Shown here: piece by piece, positions 44,008 through 52,106 of the stretch
How positions within the stretch are numbered: position 1 is the first letter of the stretch
How the letters are laid out: each line of letters opens with the position of its first letter
Origin: Chlamydiales bacterium
GTDB taxonomy: Bacteria; Chlamydiota; Chlamydiia; Chlamydiales; JACKPQ01
Reading direction: 5' to 3'
DNA: 64,000 nucleotides
Assembly: GCA_024233435.1 (NCBI GenBank)
Contig: JACKPQ010000002.1
Coordinates: 248,001 to 312,000, forward strand
The notes under the pieces: model-generated
Database searches by the model: none
The model's input: only the letters and a program-made list of their open reading frames with translations
Told to the model about the DNA's origin: nothing
Position numbers and translations under genes: made by a program

Positions 44008-44781
44008 ATGAAAATTTTGATGCTTATTATGGTGCTGTTAAATTGCACGTTTTACCCGCAAGGGTTTAGTAATCAGCTAGATAATGCACACAATGAAACA
44101 TTCTTTCTGAGCTTAAAACGCACTGGTACCAATTGGACCTTAGCAGCTCTTCAGGTTCTGACGAATCGCTACATCGTTCCAGCAGAAAATTATCCTTCAC
44201 GCGTAGACAATAAACCAAATCGTAATCGATTACAGTTGTCCTTGAATGAGTCTAAGCCCCCCTTTTACCGCACCCACTACGTTGATTTATTAGAAAGTGT
44301 TTGTAAGGAAGATAATAAGCTGTTTATCATCATTAGAGATTATAGAGAAACTACTCTGAGATATTTAAAGCAAAACAAAAATAAAGAAATACTGTATCAT
44401 AATTATGATTATTTGGTTGATGATTATATCCGTATGCTAGCGTATTTTGAAGCTTGGCCAGAAGAAAATCGGCATTATTTTTATTACGAAGACCTAATAG
44501 AGAAACCAAAAGAGACCTTGAAGAGCCTGGTAGAGTTTTTAGGTGAATCAGATGCAGATCTTGAAAGTTTTATGAAGCATCATGATGATTACAAAAATAA
44601 AGTAGCAGACTCTTATCACTCTATGTGGCACATAATTGGGGGATCTATCTCAAGAGGAGCTGATGTGCGCTACCATGCTTCTAGAGCTCCAGTGAGTTTA
44701 GTTGCTGAGATTGAGAATGTATTTGCGAATTCTGTGCCTGAAAACCTAAGGTCAAAATATTTGGGAAGGTATAACAATTAG
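44008..44781 (+). CDS. Exported sulfotransferase (copy A)
   Basis: A sulfotransferase of about 257 residues with a signal peptide (MKILMLIMVLLNCTFYPQG). The PAPS 5'-phosphosulfate loop is LSLKRTGTNWTLAALQVL, the 3'-phosphate motif is LFIIIRDYRETTLRYL, and the acceptor-side segment is HYFYYEDLIEKPKETLKSL. The start at 44008 is chosen because the signal peptide and a GGAG site begin there; ATGs up to 75 bases earlier give an unlikely N-terminus. It is closest to the copy at 52107-52892: both end with a conserved ADSY-IGG-ISRG-YH block. The end of this gene is also present as a remnant at 48601-48621. Confidence 0.82.
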   Translation: MKILMLIMVLLNCTFYPQGFSNQLDNAHNETFFLSLKRTGTNWTLAALQVLTNRYIVPAENYPSRVDNKPNRNRLQLSLNESKPPFYRTHYVDLLESVCKEDNKLFIIIRDYRETTLRYLKQNKNKEILYHNYDYLVDDYIRMLAYFEAWPEENRHYFYYEDLIEKPKETLKSLVEFLGESDADLESFMKHHDDYKNKVADSYHSMWHIIGGSISRGADVRYHASRAPVSLVAEIENVFANSVPENLRSKYLGRYNN

Positions 44782-44875
44782 AGTTGAAACGCTTTTTTTT
44801 AGCAGATTTTTCCGAAAGTACCTCTTTATAGATATTTGATCTGCAACTCGTGTTACTCTAAAAAATACGAGGGAC

Positions 44876-45646
44876 CTAGTGCTTATCGCTATCTGATATT
44901 GTGGTTGTTATCTGGTGCTTTTTCACATGGTTATCGGTGTAAAGCCTGTCGAAGTAATTTGGGTCTCCTAGGAGGTAGAGAAATTGATCAGCATCCTTAA
45001 CAAGATTCTTTACTTTAAACTCAACAATGCCATGGGCATCATCAGGAATGCCTGAAGATGTATTAGCAAAATTAATGATCGCCAGAAGAAATTTCAAGTC
45101 AGGAAATTTATTCTTGAGACAGGCATGTAGCTCTTGAGCCTGATGGACGTCGATAAACGTGCTAGCAGGACTGTATGTGGGCAGATTGTTTAAAACATTG
45201 AGTTTAGGATCAAATACTGTACGAATAAAAATAACGCGCTTTGCTATTGCTGGCAATTGGAAAAAACGATGGATGCGTCTACGATACTTGGACAATATAT
45301 CAGGTAATTCTTGCAAAAGATTATGTTTGTGCCAATCATGGCGAAATTCAAGATTATATAACCTATTGACGACGTAGCCTTCAGGGTATTGAATTAAGTG
45401 ATCTGGGTCCAGCATGTGCTGAAAATCATCATCAATTAGTCGAATAAGCCCTTTGTGATCAAAAGATAAAAGCCAGTCCAGCGGCATCGCACACTGTCGC
45501 AAGCCAAGTCTTCTTAGAATGATTGATGATTGACAGTGGGAACCAAGGCTAACTGTAATGATTTCTTGTTGAGGTAAATCAATTTCTTGGTTTGCATAAA
45601 CAAGCAAATCAATGCACATAACAAGAAGGAATCCATACTTTCTCAT
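44876..45646 (-). CDS. Exported DUF1796-like papain-fold protein
   Basis: A 256-residue protein with a signal peptide (MRKYGFLLVMCIDLLVYAN). It then has the DUF1796 signature: IITVSLGSHCQSSIILRRLG, then QCAMPLDWLLSFDHKGLI, then FRHDWHK, a predicted papain-like Cys/His arrangement with Cys in GSHC. The family is annotated as putative cysteine peptidase, is often found in polysaccharide gene clusters, and has no established substrate. Its 3' end holds the only TGTAAAGCC word in the island (44938-44946). It lies 65 bp downstream of the GT92-like gene on the same strand, so the two probably form an operon. Confidence 0.72.
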   Translation of the reverse strand: MRKYGFLLVMCIDLLVYANQEIDLPQQEIITVSLGSHCQSSIILRRLGLRQCAMPLDWLLSFDHKGLIRLIDDDFQHMLDPDHLIQYPEGYVVNRLYNLEFRHDWHKHNLLQELPDILSKYRRRIHRFFQLPAIAKRVIFIRTVFDPKLNVLNNLPTYSPASTFIDVHQAQELHACLKNKFPDLKFLLAIINFANTSSGIPDDAHGIVEFKVKNLVKDADQFLYLLGDPNYFDRLYTDNHVKKHQITTTISDSDKH

Positions 45647-45711
45647 AATAGAACCAGACCTTGCAGTCTATTATCTCCCTTGCAACATGCAGTTGATTTT
45701 ATATAAAACCT

Positions 45712-46626
45712 CTAATTATCGTTGGACCAGAATTGGTTGTACATATTGCGGTGATATTTTTTTAGAAAATTTACCATGCTTCTGTTTTGAATTATATTAA
45801 AAGCAACATAATGTTCTTCTAATAGAGCTGTTGACCATCCAGCATTTACAAGTCTAGCGAGTCGTCGCTCTTTATAAAAGCGTTCATCTCTAAACTTGTA
45901 GTGGTTGACTTGAAGGTATCTACTTGTATGCGTATAGGGCACCCCAAGCTCACCATTGGCGTGGTAATGCAGCTTGTTGTTTGACCCAGAGTAATAGCGT
46001 TTGTCGTGCAGTAGTCTAAAAAAATGAGGGCTATGGCAGTGCAACACGTGATCTGGTCGCACAATGCTCTTACCTACGCTATTATCGGATTGATCGGGCG
46101 CAGAGCAGCCTGTTAAGCGAGTAATAATGGGTTTGCCTGGCTCTATATAGATGTTGTTTGTTCCGAAATTCCTCCAACAAACATATATTCCAGAAGCATT
46201 AGAAAAAACGTTATCTAAACAATCGGTTACTTTTCTATGCTTTTTAGGCATGATAAATTCATCTATATCGATAAAAGCAACCCATTTTGCTTTGCCTTTA
46301 AACTTATTTAATCCGTCGTGAAAAGCGTTCATTTGCCAAGTAATTGGAAATCCAGTCTTTTGGGCAGGGTCACCCCAATTTTCGGTTACTTCTACTAATC
46401 CTTCTTCGATGTAAGGAGCTAGGACTTCTCTCCAATTATCTTCGCTTAGGTTGTCATACAATAAAAAGTGGTCTACACCAACCATTCGATGATATTCAAT
46501 CCACTCTTTTAGATAGTTAGCCTCATTTTTAAACAGTGAGACTATCCCAAGCTCGTATGCATCTATTTTGCCGGTAATGGTTGTAGCTAAAATAAAAAAA
46601 AGCAAATACAGCTTAATTGCTTTCAT
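45712..46626 (-). CDS. Exported GT92-like glycosyltransferase
   Basis: A 304-residue GT-A-fold glycosyltransferase with a signal peptide (MKAIKLYLLFFILATTITG). It opens ELGIVSLFKNEANYLKEWIE, then YHRMVGVDHFLLYDNLSEDN, has the metal-binding DxD as WVAFIDIDEFIMPKKHRK, and a late VNHYKFRDERFYKERRLARL. This pattern is that of GT92/DUF23 and related GT2 proteins, which include animal core-glycan galactosyltransferases. AAAGGGG precedes the ATG. The IS200/IS605 element sits only about 25 bases or more upstream of its start and may have separated it from its original promoter. Confidence 0.8.
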   Translation of the reverse strand: MKAIKLYLLFFILATTITGKIDAYELGIVSLFKNEANYLKEWIEYHRMVGVDHFLLYDNLSEDNWREVLAPYIEEGLVEVTENWGDPAQKTGFPITWQMNAFHDGLNKFKGKAKWVAFIDIDEFIMPKKHRKVTDCLDNVFSNASGIYVCWRNFGTNNIYIEPGKPIITRLTGCSAPDQSDNSVGKSIVRPDHVLHCHSPHFFRLLHDKRYYSGSNNKLHYHANGELGVPYTHTSRYLQVNHYKFRDERFYKERRLARLVNAGWSTALLEEHYVAFNIIQNRSMVNFLKKYHRNMYNQFWSNDN

Positions 46627-46720
46627 GACATTTCCCCTTTAATTTTGATTAAATTTTAGCGCATCTTACATGTTTGACCTTGAGGATGTCCAGAAAATTG
46701 TGCAAAAGATTTATCACAAA

Positions 46721-46764
46721 AGCGCCGAAAAACCCGGTCATTCATGGCCGGGATCAAAGGCGCT
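46721..46764. repeat. Left-end hairpin of the IS200/IS605 element
   Basis: A two-part fold: an outer stem AGCGCC (46721-46726) with GGCGCT (46759-46764), and an inner stem CCCGG (46733-46737) with CCGGG (46748-46752). It overlaps the tnpA stop codon. Subterminal hairpins at the left end are what TnpA recognises as single-stranded DNA in this family. It may also terminate tnpA transcription. Confidence 0.6.
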
Positions 46765-47185
46765 AAGCTTTAGGATGAGATTGTTGTTCGATATATTTGC
46801 GAATAACATCAAGGCTGGCACCGCCGCAGCTACCTGCAAAATAACTGGGTGACCAAAAGCTTTTTCCATAGAGAGCTTTTTGAACGGAGTGATAATTCTG
46901 TTTCCGAACAAGCCTAGAAGATACCCCTTTCAAGGAGTTAACGAGCTTAGAAATAGACATCTTTGGATGAAAGTTCACTAAAAGATGTACATGGTCGTGT
47001 TCACCGTTAAACTCTTTTAGCTCAGCCTCAAAATCATTGCAGACGCTTTTAAAAATTTGCTCCAGATGTCTCAAAATGCGTTTAGTAAATACGCGTCTCC
47101 TGTATTTTGTGACAAAGACCAAATGGACATGCATAGCAAAAACACAAGATCTACCCCGTCTTAAATATTTAGTTGACTTAATCAT
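46763..47185 (-). CDS. tnpA: IS200-type Y1 transposase TnpA
   Basis: A 140-residue single-strand-specific transposase of the Y1 HUH family. The HUH metal-binding motif is EHDHVHLLVNFHP, and the catalytic Tyr is in DVIRKYIEQQ near the C-terminus. The N-terminus (VFAMHVHLVFVTKYRRRVF) and LVNSLKGVSSRLVRK are typical of the family. It cleaves and joins single-stranded ends to excise and insert the element during replication. The length is normal and no frameshift is seen, so it may be active. It is divergent from tnpB with 23 bp between the starts. Confidence 0.95.
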   Translation of the reverse strand: MIKSTKYLRRGRSCVFAMHVHLVFVTKYRRRVFTKRILRHLEQIFKSVCNDFEAELKEFNGEHDHVHLLVNFHPKMSISKLVNSLKGVSSRLVRKQNYHSVQKALYGKSFWSPSYFAGSCGGASLDVIRKYIEQQSHPKA

Positions 47186-47208
47186 AGACCAAATTTTAGA
47201 TTCAGTGC

Positions 47209-48357
47209 ATGATCATTCGCAAGGCATTCAAATACAAGCTTAAGCCCAGAGCAGAGCAAAAACAGCAATTTGCAAGCTTTGCAGGAGCCTGCCGCTACGT
47301 CTACAACCGAGGGTTGGCTCAACGAAAGCAAGCCTATCAAGAAAACAAACAAAACATAAGCTACTACGAGCAAAACAAAGAGCTCACCCTACTCAAGCAA
47401 CAAAAAGAGAGCACCTGGCTAAAAACCATCCACTCACAAATTCTCCAACAATCCCTCAAAGACCTAAACACCGCCTACACCCACTACTTCAAAAAAACAA
47501 ACGCCCATCCCAAATTCAAAGCCAAAGGAATCCACGACTCCTTTCGCTACCCCCAAGGAGTCAAAATCCAAGATGACAAAGCCTACCTTCCCAAAATAGG
47601 GTGGGTACGTTACATCAAATCCCGAGAAATGCAAGGCACCCTCAAACAAACCACCATCATCCGAGAAGGAGAGCGTTGGTACATCAGCTTCTCCTGTGAA
47701 ATAGAAGCACCCACACCAAACCCTGCTCCCCTAGACGAAAACAAAGCCATAGGCATAGACGTAGGACTCACAAAATACGCCACCTGCGCCATAGGCAAAA
47801 CCAACAAACCCCTTACAATAGACCCACCGAAATACTACCACCGACTACTACCCAGGCTCAGAATACTCCAAAAGCGCCTCTCGAAAAAACAAAAAGGAAG
47901 CAGCAACTGGAAAAAAGCCAAAAGACAGCTTTTTAAACTCCACGCCACAATAAAACACGCTCGAGAAAACTTTACCCATCAGCTCTCCACATGGATCGTC
48001 AAAAACCACAACATCATATGTGTTGAGACCCTAAACATAAAAGCCCTCCTGCAAGACAAAAAATACAAACTTGCAAGATACATCAGCGATGCATCATGGA
48101 GGCAATTTTTAACCTACCTCAAATACAAAGCCCAAGAACAAGGAAAACACTACATCGAAGCAGGAGCCTACAACCCCACCACCAAACAATGTTCCACCTG
48201 TGGCCACAAACAAGAGATAGAGTTAAAGCAAAGAACATACAGCTGCAAAAACTGTAGCCTTGAACTAGACAGAGACTACAACAGCAGCATAAACATCAAG
48301 GCCGCGGGAACATCGGCCTTAAAAAAGCTTGTGGAGCAGCCCGCTCGGGCAGCGTAG
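47209..48357 (+). CDS. tnpB: TnpB RNA-guided nuclease (IS605-type)
   Basis: A 382-residue TnpB, the ancestor-like relative of Cas12. The RuvC pieces are intact: GIDVGLTKYATCAIG (Asp), IICVETLNIKALLQ (Glu), and LELDRDYNSSINIKAAG (Asp). A zinc finger CSTCGHKQE to CKNC lies between the last two. The N-terminal RNA/DNA-binding part begins IIRKAFKYKLKPRAEQK. TnpB proteins use an RNA from the element's right end to cut DNA matching the flank next to a short target motif, which helps keep the element in place. All catalytic residues are present, so it is probably functional. Confidence 0.95.
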   Translation: MIIRKAFKYKLKPRAEQKQQFASFAGACRYVYNRGLAQRKQAYQENKQNISYYEQNKELTLLKQQKESTWLKTIHSQILQQSLKDLNTAYTHYFKKTNAHPKFKAKGIHDSFRYPQGVKIQDDKAYLPKIGWVRYIKSREMQGTLKQTTIIREGERWYISFSCEIEAPTPNPAPLDENKAIGIDVGLTKYATCAIGKTNKPLTIDPPKYYHRLLPRLRILQKRLSKKQKGSSNWKKAKRQLFKLHATIKHARENFTHQLSTWIVKNHNIICVETLNIKALLQDKKYKLARYISDASWRQFLTYLKYKAQEQGKHYIEAGAYNPTTKQCSTCGHKQEIELKQRTYSCKNCSLELDRDYNSSINIKAAGTSALKKLVEQPARAA

Positions 48358-48366
48358 AAACAAGAA

Positions 48367-48388
48367 TCTCTCGCCTTCAGGCGAGAGA
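48367..48388 (+). ncRNA. Right-end hairpin, predicted 3' part of the TnpB guide RNA (omega/reRNA)
   Basis: TCTCTCGCC (48367-48375) pairs with GGCGAGAGA (48380-48388) around the loop TTCA, followed by GGTTCAAG. This GCCTTCAGGC-type hairpin with a TTCAA tail is the conserved 3' scaffold of IS605 omega RNAs. The RNA would begin inside or near the 3' end of tnpB and run past the element. The guide would then be the flanking bases from about 48397-48401 onward. The exact guide start is uncertain by a few bases. Confidence 0.65.
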
Positions 48389-48400
48389 GGTTCAAGCGTT

Positions 48401-48621
48401 TAGATTGAAATGCTTTTTGGAGATAAGGCGCTTTAACTTTAGGCGTTTTAGCATCCACACACTATGCTTGACAGGTTGTGGTAAAAATTAAGTAAGGCGC
48501 GATCTTTAAATATATTCAATCTTAAAGTGATGCGAGGAATTTGATAGTTAGACGATACTTATGGCAAAATAAAAATGGAAAGTGTAGCATGGCCACTTGT
48601 GGAAGGTATAACAGGCAGAGG
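48401..48621 (+). pseudogene. Collapsed remnant of a duplicated peptidase/exported-protein/sulfotransferase segment
   Basis: Three blocks in order match an intact segment upstream. 48401-48457 matches 42856-42912 (peptidase N-terminal coding region, about three differences). 48459-48597 matches 43830-43980 (5' end of the exported Rossmann-like gene and the divergent promoter region). 48601-48621 matches 44763-44783 (last codons and stop of sulfotransferase copy A). The pieces between are missing, so a duplicate of about 1.9 kb has lost roughly 1.7 kb through two internal deletions. The remnant lies between the IS element and the LicD-like gene. Confidence 0.8.
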
Positions 48622-48687
48622 TCTAGGTGCTTGTTATCAAATAGTAAAGATTATACTTTTTTATATGAAATTGTGGAGGAGGCCCTT

Positions 48688-49431
48688 ATGAAGTGCATTT
48701 TTTTTGCTGCAATAATTGGAATATGTGGATTTGTTTATGGTGTTGAAATAAGAAGAATTCCTATGCATGATAAGGCATATAATTTTCAATCTATTCAGCC
48801 CCATGAAGTTGCTTCTAACTATCAAATTCTTAAACTTACAGACGAAGTTTTGCGTAAGCATGGAGTAAGATATTGGGCCTGGGGCGGTACGTTAATAGGC
48901 GCGGTTAGACACAAAGGTTTTATTCCTTGGGATTTCGACACTGATATTTGTGTATGGGGCGAAGACCTAGAAAAAATGAAAGAAGCAGAAGAAGATTTTA
49001 AAAAGTACGATGGGTTTTTTATTAAAAGAACAGATGGCTCTCCCGAAAGAATTAAGCGGATAAAGAACGGAAAAGAAATATATGGACATGTCGATGTAGC
49101 TATTATGGTTTTAGGAAAAGACGGAAAGGTAGTACCAATGCATAGGCAGCCAAACAGTCAATACGATAACCATTATTTTTTGAAAGAAGAAATTGAGAAA
49201 ATAATAAGACTAAAATTTGGTCCCATTACAATAAATGCTACAAGGATTCACATGCCTTATCTGTACAGAGGCTATGGGAATGATGTCATGAAAATGGCTG
49301 AGATAATGTATACAACAAACCCATTGACGGGTATGGCCTATGAAAAGTTTCGTATTCGAAACTTTAGACCAGCCATTTATCAGGTAATAGATGATTCAAT
49401 TCCCTTGAATAGTATGCCTTTGTTCCCTTAG
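48688..49431 (+). CDS. Exported LicD-like nucleotidyl/phosphocholine-type transferase
   Basis: A protein of about 247 residues with a signal peptide (MKCIFFAAIIGICGFVYG). The LicD/fukutin core is clear: ILKLTDEVLRKHGVRYWAWG, then GTLIGAVRHKGFIPWDFDTD, in which the GG/GA and DxD residues form the nucleotidyltransferase-like site, and GHVDVAIMVLG. LicD adds phosphocholine to bacterial glycans, and fukutin-type relatives add ribitol phosphate to animal glycans in the Golgi. Start 48688 has GGAGG upstream; the longer upstream frame is remnant sequence. The donor is unknown. Confidence 0.78.
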   Translation: MKCIFFAAIIGICGFVYGVEIRRIPMHDKAYNFQSIQPHEVASNYQILKLTDEVLRKHGVRYWAWGGTLIGAVRHKGFIPWDFDTDICVWGEDLEKMKEAEEDFKKYDGFFIKRTDGSPERIKRIKNGKEIYGHVDVAIMVLGKDGKVVPMHRQPNSQYDNHYFLKEEIEKIIRLKFGPITINATRIHMPYLYRGYGNDVMKMAEIMYTTNPLTGMAYEKFRIRNFRPAIYQVIDDSIPLNSMPLFP

Positions 49432-49586
49432 CATCTGCAGTTCTAAGTATAATCGCATAAAAAATAAAGTGGGATCGCGATCTATGTTTTGACGCGCCCA
49501 GATTTAAATTTATTTCTTAGAATAGGTATAAGCCCAGAACCGAGGTTATAAGGTATGTTGCAAAAAAAGATAGGAAGCATTCTAAA

Positions 49587-49606
49587 GCTGACTTGTTAAA
49601 GTCAGC
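49587..49606. terminator. Stem-loop between convergent LicD-like and methyltransferase genes
   Basis: GCTGACTT (49587-49594) pairs perfectly with AAGTCAGC (49599-49606) across GTTA. It lies between two convergent genes and could end transcription from either side. T-runs are weak on both sides (TTTAGAA leftward, GGGCTTTTTC about 20 bases to the right). Confidence 0.6.
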
Positions 49607-49616
49607 GATTGTCCTG

Positions 49617-50309
49617 TTACAAGGGCTTTTTCTGAAAGAGGATCATTGAATTTTCAATAGAAAATTCCCTAACCCAATTGCAATTGTTCATAAGAAATGC
49701 CACGGCTCGAATTTTTGAAGCGAAATTGGCATTATTCAGCATAATAAAGCCACCTGGAGCTACCTTAGGGTAGTAGTTTTTTACATCTTCATAGCTACCG
49801 CTTTTTGAAAAGTTACCATCCATAAAAATAAAATCAATAGACCCGTCTTTAAAGTCCCTATGCGCTAGAGCTGAATCTTTTCTTACAACCGTGCAGTACT
49901 TTGATAACCGGTTAATTTTAAGCATTGTCAAAAAAGATGCATAGGCTTTGTGCATATCGCAGTTTTGCCACCACTGATAATTGGGATCATCCCTTTCAAG
50001 GCCTTTGGCCGCTAATTCGCCATTCCATGCGTCAATTGCATATAAGTGGCCGTGTTTAAGAAGCGCCATGCACTTTAAAATATTGTAAGACGTAGCTCCG
50101 TAAAAGGGGCCAATTTCTATGCAAGTTGAGGGAAGGTGTTTTTTCATGAAACGCGCTATGGTTAGTGCCTGGTCTTGACTACACCAGCCATCTATTGAGG
50201 TTCTTTTATTAACAAGAACTGTCTGTTCGAACCTTTTCCATTGTGCATCTGAAATATTAGCGCTCAATGAAGCAGCGCAAAGAAAAAAGATAGCGAGTGC
50301 CTTATGCAT
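49617..50309 (-). CDS. Exported class I SAM-dependent methyltransferase (copy 2)
   Basis: A 230-residue paralogue of the 38776-39456 methyltransferase. It has a signal peptide (MHKALAIFFLCAASLSANIS), then SDAQWKRFEQTVLVNKR, STCIEIGPFYGATSYNILK (SAM loop), LYAIDAWNGELA, DDPNYQWWQNCDMHKAYASF and FKDGSIDFIFMDGNFSKSGS, then VAPGGFIMLNNANF. In copy 1 the acidic DGNHTED follows the catalytic strand; here it is DGNFSKS, so the His and acidic residues are lost and the chemistry may differ. It lies 11 bp downstream of a GT25 gene on the same strand, repeating the methyltransferase/GT25 pairing of 38.8-40.4 kb. Confidence 0.8.
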   Translation of the reverse strand: MHKALAIFFLCAASLSANISDAQWKRFEQTVLVNKRTSIDGWCSQDQALTIARFMKKHLPSTCIEIGPFYGATSYNILKCMALLKHGHLYAIDAWNGELAAKGLERDDPNYQWWQNCDMHKAYASFLTMLKINRLSKYCTVVRKDSALAHRDFKDGSIDFIFMDGNFSKSGSYEDVKNYYPKVAPGGFIMLNNANFASKIRAVAFLMNNCNWVREFSIENSMILFQKKPL

Positions 50310-50320
50310 AGATAAACTCC

Positions 50321-51241
50321 TTAATGGTTGGTTGGCTTTTTAGTGTTTGAATCAGAGGATGTGCTGAAAGTTACAATGGGTTTATTAATGGCAAACATTT
50401 TTATACCGTGCACATGTGGTAGCTCATGGTCAATAGGGTTATACACACCTCTTTCTAAAAAGTGGTGGTAGATTTTTTGGATGCCAGATTGACTAAGTAT
50501 CATAGAGTGCGTTCTTGTTCTCTGTCCAATTTGTTTAAAATCCTCAGAAATATCGTTGACCACTCCAAAGCGCTCATATTGTTCCAAGGGGCAATCTGGG
50601 CGAAATAAAAACCAAAAAATGGAATGTGCTTGTAGGCTTTTTATTTCTTTGGGGCAATCAGTATAGATCAGGTCCCAGCCATCGGCTCCCGTGATTTTGT
50701 CTAACTTGTGGACATAGTCTGCGAGCACTAAAGGGTTTGCTTGTATGACAAAATCGTCTTCCAAAATCCAAATTCGTTTATAGCCTGAAGCATAAGCATG
50801 CTTAAGGATGCTGATATGGCTTAGGAGGCAGCCAATTGCTCCAGGTGTCATATGGCAGGAGAATACTGGGCAGCCATCAATGGATGAATGTAAAAATTCA
50901 AATTGTTTGGTTAAGTTAGGCTCTTGAAAGCTCATAGCCCATTGACTACCTACCATGGTTTCAGCAGAGTAATTAAGCGCTATTTGATTGATTGCTTGTG
51001 CTGATAAGCTCCAACCATTTATCGCTTTTACTCTCTGAGGATTTATGTGGAATTTTCCAAGAGCGGCTTTCGATTTTTTGAGCCTGTCTTTTCGTTCATC
51101 TAAATTAATTAAATAGATGCAGTCAAAGCAATCCATAAAAGAGCAGTTATCATCAATTATAACTTCTGAAAGGAATCGATCGTAATTATAATTTCCAAAA
51201 ATTACAGATGATGTGATCAAAATTAATAAAAATTTAGACAT
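50321..51241 (-). CDS. Exported GT25 glycosyltransferase (copy 4)
   Basis: A 306-residue fourth GT25 protein, on the opposite strand from copies 1-3. The signal peptide is MSKFLLILITSSVIFGN. The motifs are CIYLINLDERKDRLKKSKAA, PQRVKAINGWSLSAQAIN, TPGAIGCLLSHISILKHA, RIWILEDDFVIQANP, and SMILSQSGIQKIY. It is more diverged than the tandem copies (ILEDD for VMEDD). It is followed closely by methyltransferase copy 2 and preceded by a sulfotransferase two bases upstream, so the three form one leftward operon. Confidence 0.84.
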   Translation of the reverse strand: MSKFLLILITSSVIFGNYNYDRFLSEVIIDDNCSFMDCFDCIYLINLDERKDRLKKSKAALGKFHINPQRVKAINGWSLSAQAINQIALNYSAETMVGSQWAMSFQEPNLTKQFEFLHSSIDGCPVFSCHMTPGAIGCLLSHISILKHAYASGYKRIWILEDDFVIQANPLVLADYVHKLDKITGADGWDLIYTDCPKEIKSLQAHSIFWFLFRPDCPLEQYERFGVVNDISEDFKQIGQRTRTHSMILSQSGIQKIYHHFLERGVYNPIDHELPHVHGIKMFAINKPIVTFSTSSDSNTKKPTNH

Positions 51242-51242
51242 G

Positions 51243-52052
51243 TTAATTGTGTTCTCTCATGGCATAGCCAAGCAAGCACTCTAGATCCCAATCAGCATGG
51301 CTATTGATGAACAATAAGTTTTCGTGGCTTAAAGGAGGATAAGGTTTATTTTTATATTTTTTACTAAATGAGCCTGGGCGTGCATCAAAGTTAACATCAA
51401 GAAATTCGTTCTCAGGCGTAGCCACAGGTATGATTTTATTAATTTGCTTTAAGAAGAAAAAGGGGTCAGTTTTAAAATCCTCATATTTCAGGATGATAAA
51501 ATGTTTGACCAGATTTTTGATCTGTAATGCGTTTTCAATTTTTTTTGCTCTTAATGTTAAGATGTTATCGAATGGAAGATTTGTATCTGGGTTTAGCTCT
51601 CTTAAGTATTTAGCTAACTCGGGGCTATTTTGCACTTTTTCAAGAGACTTATTGTAAGATGGAGGTGTACGTAAAAAAGCGTCTAGAGAGGGTTGTTTTG
51701 CTATTTCCCATGGAGTTCTAGCCATGGCTTGCACCCAGTCATAAGGGTTACGAAAAATATATATGAATAAGCAGTCATCCGAATTAGGAAAAGTGCAAAA
51801 TCGTTCTGCTTGCTTTCCGTACAGGCGAAAGTTGTAGCTAATCGGTTTGCCAACCCATGCAGGCCAGTGTTTGATCCCATATGATCCGTTCTCACCGTAG
51901 TCGTATATTTCGAGCTGAGGAAAGTTAACCCGAAGAATAGTAGAAAGATAATTGGTTCCAGAGTTTCTTTCACCAAAGACTTGAATTCGTTTAATGGGCT
52001 CTGCTACGCAGAGAGGTAGGCCTAATAGCAGAATGATAAGAAACTTGGTCAT
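51243..52052 (-). CDS. Exported sulfotransferase-like protein (copy B)
   Basis: A 269-residue protein with a signal peptide (MTKFLIILLLGLPLCVAEP). The loop IQVFGERNSGTNYLSTILRV matches the PAPS 5' site (RNSGTN). IYIFRNPYDWVQAM matches the 3'-phosphate motif (RNPYDW), and FIILKYEDFKTDPFFFLKQI is the usual LRYEDL segment. It is only distantly related to copies A and C. The GERNSGTNYL start resembles a sulfotransferase-like group found in LPS and capsule clusters. Donor binding is likely; the acceptor is unknown. Together with the downstream GT25 gene it is likely co-transcribed. Confidence 0.75.
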   Translation of the reverse strand: MTKFLIILLLGLPLCVAEPIKRIQVFGERNSGTNYLSTILRVNFPQLEIYDYGENGSYGIKHWPAWVGKPISYNFRLYGKQAERFCTFPNSDDCLFIYIFRNPYDWVQAMARTPWEIAKQPSLDAFLRTPPSYNKSLEKVQNSPELAKYLRELNPDTNLPFDNILTLRAKKIENALQIKNLVKHFIILKYEDFKTDPFFFLKQINKIIPVATPENEFLDVNFDARPGSFSKKYKNKPYPPLSHENLLFINSHADWDLECLLGYAMREHN

Positions 52053-52106
52053 TAATTGTCCTTAAGATAGTTTGGTTTATGTTTGGGCCTTTATAAAGCT
52101 TTATGG

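Larger units (their letters stand above)
46650..48400 (+). mobile_element. IS200/IS605-family insertion sequence (tnpA + tnpB)
   Basis: The element consists of a left end with hairpin (46721-46764), a leftward tnpA, a rightward tnpB 23 bp away, and a right end with hairpin (48367-48388). Both proteins appear intact. The right boundary is supported because sequence from about 48401 is recognisable as a copy of 42856 onward. The left boundary is less sure: TTGAT, a target pentamer of some relatives, ends at 46649 and is the best candidate. As expected for this family there are no terminal inverted repeats or target duplication. Codon use (A- and C-rich coding strand in tnpB) differs from the neighbours, indicating recent arrival. 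Confidence 0.85.

Noticed and set aside
47209..48400. TnpB read as a CRISPR Cas12 effector with an array
   Set aside because: The length (382 residues), the adjacent Y1 transposase and the single right-end hairpin are those of an IS605 element. No repeat-spacer array exists in the window.
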